Source: an uncultured Collinsella sp. (GTDB lineage: Bacteria > Actinomycetota > Coriobacteriia > Coriobacteriales > Coriobacteriaceae). Taken from it: DNA of 64,000 nt. Position numbers and translations under genes: made by a program. The notes under the pieces were generated by a model. The model had not been told where the DNA came from, searched no databases, and saw only the letters and a program-made list of their open reading frames with translations. The stretch spans positions 1-64,000 of the forward strand of contig CATVYG010000005.1 in assembly GCA_958348225.1 (NCBI GenBank), written 5' to 3'. Position 1 is the stretch's first letter, and each line of letters begins with the position of its first letter. Positions 61,959 to 64,000 of this stretch are shown piece after piece.

Positions 61959-62615
61959 CTATTTACCACCTTTCATAGCCGGAATTCGGCCAACAACGGG
62001 AATGCCCAGGAGCTCTTCTGCCTCTTCGGCACCGCGGATGCGGGTATTGAGCATGTCTGCCAAAACGACATAGGCAACTGCGATAAAGATACCGGCGAGG
62101 AACGCGACAGCAACGTACAGCATACGCTTGGGACCGCTGGGGGCTTCGGGGGTCTTAGCCTCGTCGATAACGTTGATGCTCTGGGCAGCGCCGACGTTCT
62201 GAGCGACCGTACTCACCGAGCTGGCCATGGCCTTTGCGACCTTAGCCGTCTCCTTGGCATCGGTGCCGGTAACCGAAAGCGTAATGACACGCGTGGTGGT
62301 CTCGGAGGAAACAGACACCTTGTAGTCATCCAGATCGGTGAGGCCCAGTTCATTGGCTGCGCCGCTCTTAACGCTATCGCTATCCAGCAGCGTGGCGATA
62401 TCGTTGGAAAGCATCTGGCTCGCCGAGAGATCGTTGTAGCTCATCTGACCGCTATCGTCGGTCTTGGCGAGAATGTACATGCTCGTCGTCGCGGTATAGG
62501 TGTTGTCCATCGCAACGAAGGACACGATGCCCATGGCGATCGCGCAGACCACCGGAAGGGTGATGACCAGCTGAAGGTGCTTCTTCAGCAGCTGGAACAG
62601 TTCGAGAAGGGTCAT
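61959..62615 (-). CDS. Wzz/CpsC-type polysaccharide co-polymerase and kinase adaptor
   Basis: This 218-residue protein has a Wzz domain: an N-terminal membrane helix (about 17-37), an extracytoplasmic region with YTATTSMYIL and SQMLSNDIATLL, the PxxP-like KTPEAPSGPKRML, and a second helix (about 172-192). A short cytoplasmic tail follows. It is the activating adaptor of the BY-kinase encoded directly after it. A promoter should lie in 62640-62700; I see TATAGA-like sequences but no certain one. Confidence 0.9.
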   Translation of the reverse strand: MTLLELFQLLKKHLQLVITLPVVCAIAMGIVSFVAMDNTYTATTSMYILAKTDDSGQMSYNDLSASQMLSNDIATLLDSDSVKSGAANELGLTDLDDYKVSVSSETTTRVITLSVTGTDAKETAKVAKAMASSVSTVAQNVGAAQSINVIDEAKTPEAPSGPKRMLYVAVAFLAGIFIAVAYVVLADMLNTRIRGAEEAEELLGIPVVGRIPAMKGGK

Positions 62616-62749
62616 GCAGCTTGCCTTTCATTTCCCCAGTTCGGATTGACAAAACTGTTCGTATGTTATCGCATCTTTTTACCGAGACCAAACTCTATAC
62701 ATAAGAAACAGGCTCTCCTGTAAAAATGTCGGAAGCAATCGTAAAATTG

Positions 62750-62786
62750 CACAACAACGCCGCACCCGAAAGTCAAATGCGGCGTC
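62750..62786 (-). terminator. Terminator-like hairpin after the histidine kinase gene
   Basis: A 9-bp stem (AACGCCGCA with TGCGGCGTC-type complement) with a 13-base loop is followed by GTTGTTG on the minus strand; moderate strength. Confidence 0.5.
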
Positions 62787-62810
62787 TGCATCAATATCTA
62801 TGTTATATCG

Positions 62811-64000
62811 CTATGCGAATGGCTCGTCCTGCTGTATGGGAAACGTCACCGTAATGGTGGTTCCCACGCCCAACTCGCTCGACAGATCGAGCGTGGCGTG
62901 ATGATACAGGGCCGCATGCTTGACAATGGCAAGCCCCAGACCGGTTCCGCCGCGTGCCTTGGACCTACTCTTGTCCACGCGATAGAACCGCTCAAATACC
63001 TTGCCCTGTTCTTCAGGCGCGATACCGATTCCCGTGTCGGCGACCGCAAGGAACGGATGGCCTTCGTCGTTGGTGCCGCACTGCAGCGTAACCGTACCGC
63101 CGGGTCGATTGTAGCGGATGGCGTTGCTTGCCAGATTATAGATGAGCTCGTCGATCAAGCGCGACACGCCTTCGATGACCACAGGCTTGGTCTCATGACT
63201 TATCGTCACATTCGCCTGACGGGCGACCTGTTCAAGACGCTGCTCAACCGCATAGACGGCGCGCGAGAGCTCAATAGGCTCCGTGGACCCAATGGGCACC
63301 GCCTCGCCCTCAGTTGCGCGCTCGGCCTCGTCCAAGTTAGACAGCGTAAGGATGTCGTTGACGAGCGCTGCCAAGCGGCCTGCCTCACGATAGATGCGAC
63401 CGCCAAAGTTGCGCAGGTCGTCCTCGCCCTCGACCATGCCATTTGCGATGAGCTCGGCATAGCCCGAAATCGCCGTAAGCGGCGTCTTGAGCTCATGGGT
63501 GATATTCGCCGTGAACTCGCGGCGCATACGGTCGTTGTCCGCTAGCACCGCCATTTGGCGCTTGAGTTTCTGGCGCTGCGACTCGATACGCTCAAGCATG
63601 GGGACCATCTCGGCATAGGCGTGCTCATAGCTACGGCGTGGGTGGTCCAAATCCACCTCTTGCAACGGCGCGATGATGGCACGGGACTCGCGACGCGCCA
63701 TAAAAAACGAGAGTACCGCACCCGCTGCTGCGATAAGCAGCATCGGCGCCACCATCGACAGCAAAATCGCCGTAACGCCAGGCTGGGCCTGCGCCAAGCG
63801 GACAACCTGGCCGTTATCAAGGGCGACGGCGCGATACAGCATAATCTCGTCGAGCGTAGAGCTTGCGCGCTCCGCGGAACCCAAACCACTCTCAAAGGCC
63901 TCGATGACCTCGGGGCGATCGCCATGGTTGGGCAGTGTGGAAGGCGACGCCTCGTTGTCGTAGGCAACCGATCCATCCTTGTTAATCAGCGTGATTCGCA
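62811..64000 (-). CDS. Sensor histidine kinase (PhoR-like), N-terminus beyond the window
   Basis: The frame is open to the right edge; the apparent start at 63884 is an internal TTG, and upstream codons read RITLINKDGSVAYDNEA, typical of an extracytoplasmic sensor domain. A membrane helix (MLLIAAAGAVLSFFMA) follows. Then come the H box FTANITHELKTPLTAISGYAE, N box NLASNAIRYN, G1 DTGIGI, F box and GGTGLGLAIVKH. It resembles PhoR-type kinases that phosphorylate an OmpR-family regulator; that partner would lie to the right. At least 397 residues are in the window. Confidence 0.92.
   Translation of the reverse strand, partial: RITLINKDGSVAYDNEASPSTLPNHGDRPEVIEAFESGLGSAERASSTLDEIMLYRAVALDNGQVVRLAQAQPGVTAILLSMVAPMLLIAAAGAVLSFFMARRESRAIIAPLQEVDLDHPRRSYEHAYAEMVPMLERIESQRQKLKRQMAVLADNDRMRREFTANITHELKTPLTAISGYAELIANGMVEGEDDLRNFGGRIYREAGRLAALVNDILTLSNLDEAERATEGEAVPIGSTEPIELSRAVYAVEQRLEQVARQANVTISHETKPVVIEGVSRLIDELIYNLASNAIRYNRPGGTVTLQCGTNDEGHPFLAVADTGIGIAPEEQGKVFERFYRVDKSRSKARGGTGLGLAIVKHAALYHHATLDLSSELGVGTTITVTFPIQQDEPFA

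Overview
The window looks like a chromosomal segment of a gut actinobacterium of the class Coriobacteriia, most likely Collinsella or a close relative. This is inferred from the high-GC coding bias, the mostly strong GAGG-type ribosome binding sites, and the mix of FeoB-type iron uptake, the Lar (lactate racemase) system, YhgE/Pip membrane proteins and sugar-acid catabolism. No alignment was run. There is no sign of a prophage, IS element, CRISPR array, tRNA or rRNA. Most genes are on the minus strand.

Region 1 (1-1.6 kb) has an AAA ATPase behind an exact ten-unit, 10-bp tandem repeat, and is followed by a cluster of GACGNAAA inverted repeats. Region 2 (1.6-25.3 kb) is a pectin and uronate utilisation locus. 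It holds an IlvD/Edd-type dehydratase; a DhuD/KduD-like reductase with a DhuI-like (RpiB-fold) isomerase for unsaturated uronates; two flavin/Fe-S oxidoreductases; a sugar isomerase/epimerase; a GH105 unsaturated uronyl hydrolase; an SGNH esterase; a pectin methylesterase fused to an alpha/beta hydrolase; an acetylesterase-like hydrolase; a GH28 polygalacturonase; a GPH-family symporter; the uxaC-uxaB-uxaA galacturonate operon; and a LacI-family regulator. None of the depolymerases has a visible signal peptide, so pectin fragments are probably imported by the symporter and degraded in the cytoplasm to 2-keto-3-deoxygluconate (KDG). Copies of an AGGTGAACGTTCACCT palindrome lie in front of dhuD, the GH105 gene, the symporter and uxaC, and mark a local regulon. 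KDG kinase and aldolase are not in the window.

Region 3 (25.4-29.3 kb) carries a feoA-feoA-feoB ferrous iron locus with a Cys-rich partner and an HPr-like protein with Asp at position 46. Region 4 (29.7-36.2 kb) has an APC permease and an ebgA/ebgC-type beta-galactosidase operon with three operators and a LacI regulator. Region 5 (36.3-44.0 kb) has aspS, a SerB-like phosphatase and the Lar genes: larB, a short larC and a TetR gene on the plus strand, facing larD and larA on the minus strand. Region 6 (44.6-64 kb) has PEP carboxylase, hisS, an M20 amidohydrolase followed by a deleted MFS transporter, an EamA transporter, two YhgE/Pip proteins, htpG, a GNAT acetyltransferase, a Wzz/BY-kinase/PHP-phosphatase exopolysaccharide module, and a histidine kinase cut by the right edge.

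Two internal-deletion scars were found: a gntP/GntR pair at 3.56-4.10 kb and an MFS transporter at 49.32-49.73 kb. The intergenic regions are unusually rich in long nested inverted repeats. Two of these, at 41.56-41.69 and 44.48-44.61 kb, share a near-identical core of about 67 bp but have unrelated, perfectly complementary 29-bp outer arms. This is the most puzzling structure in the window.
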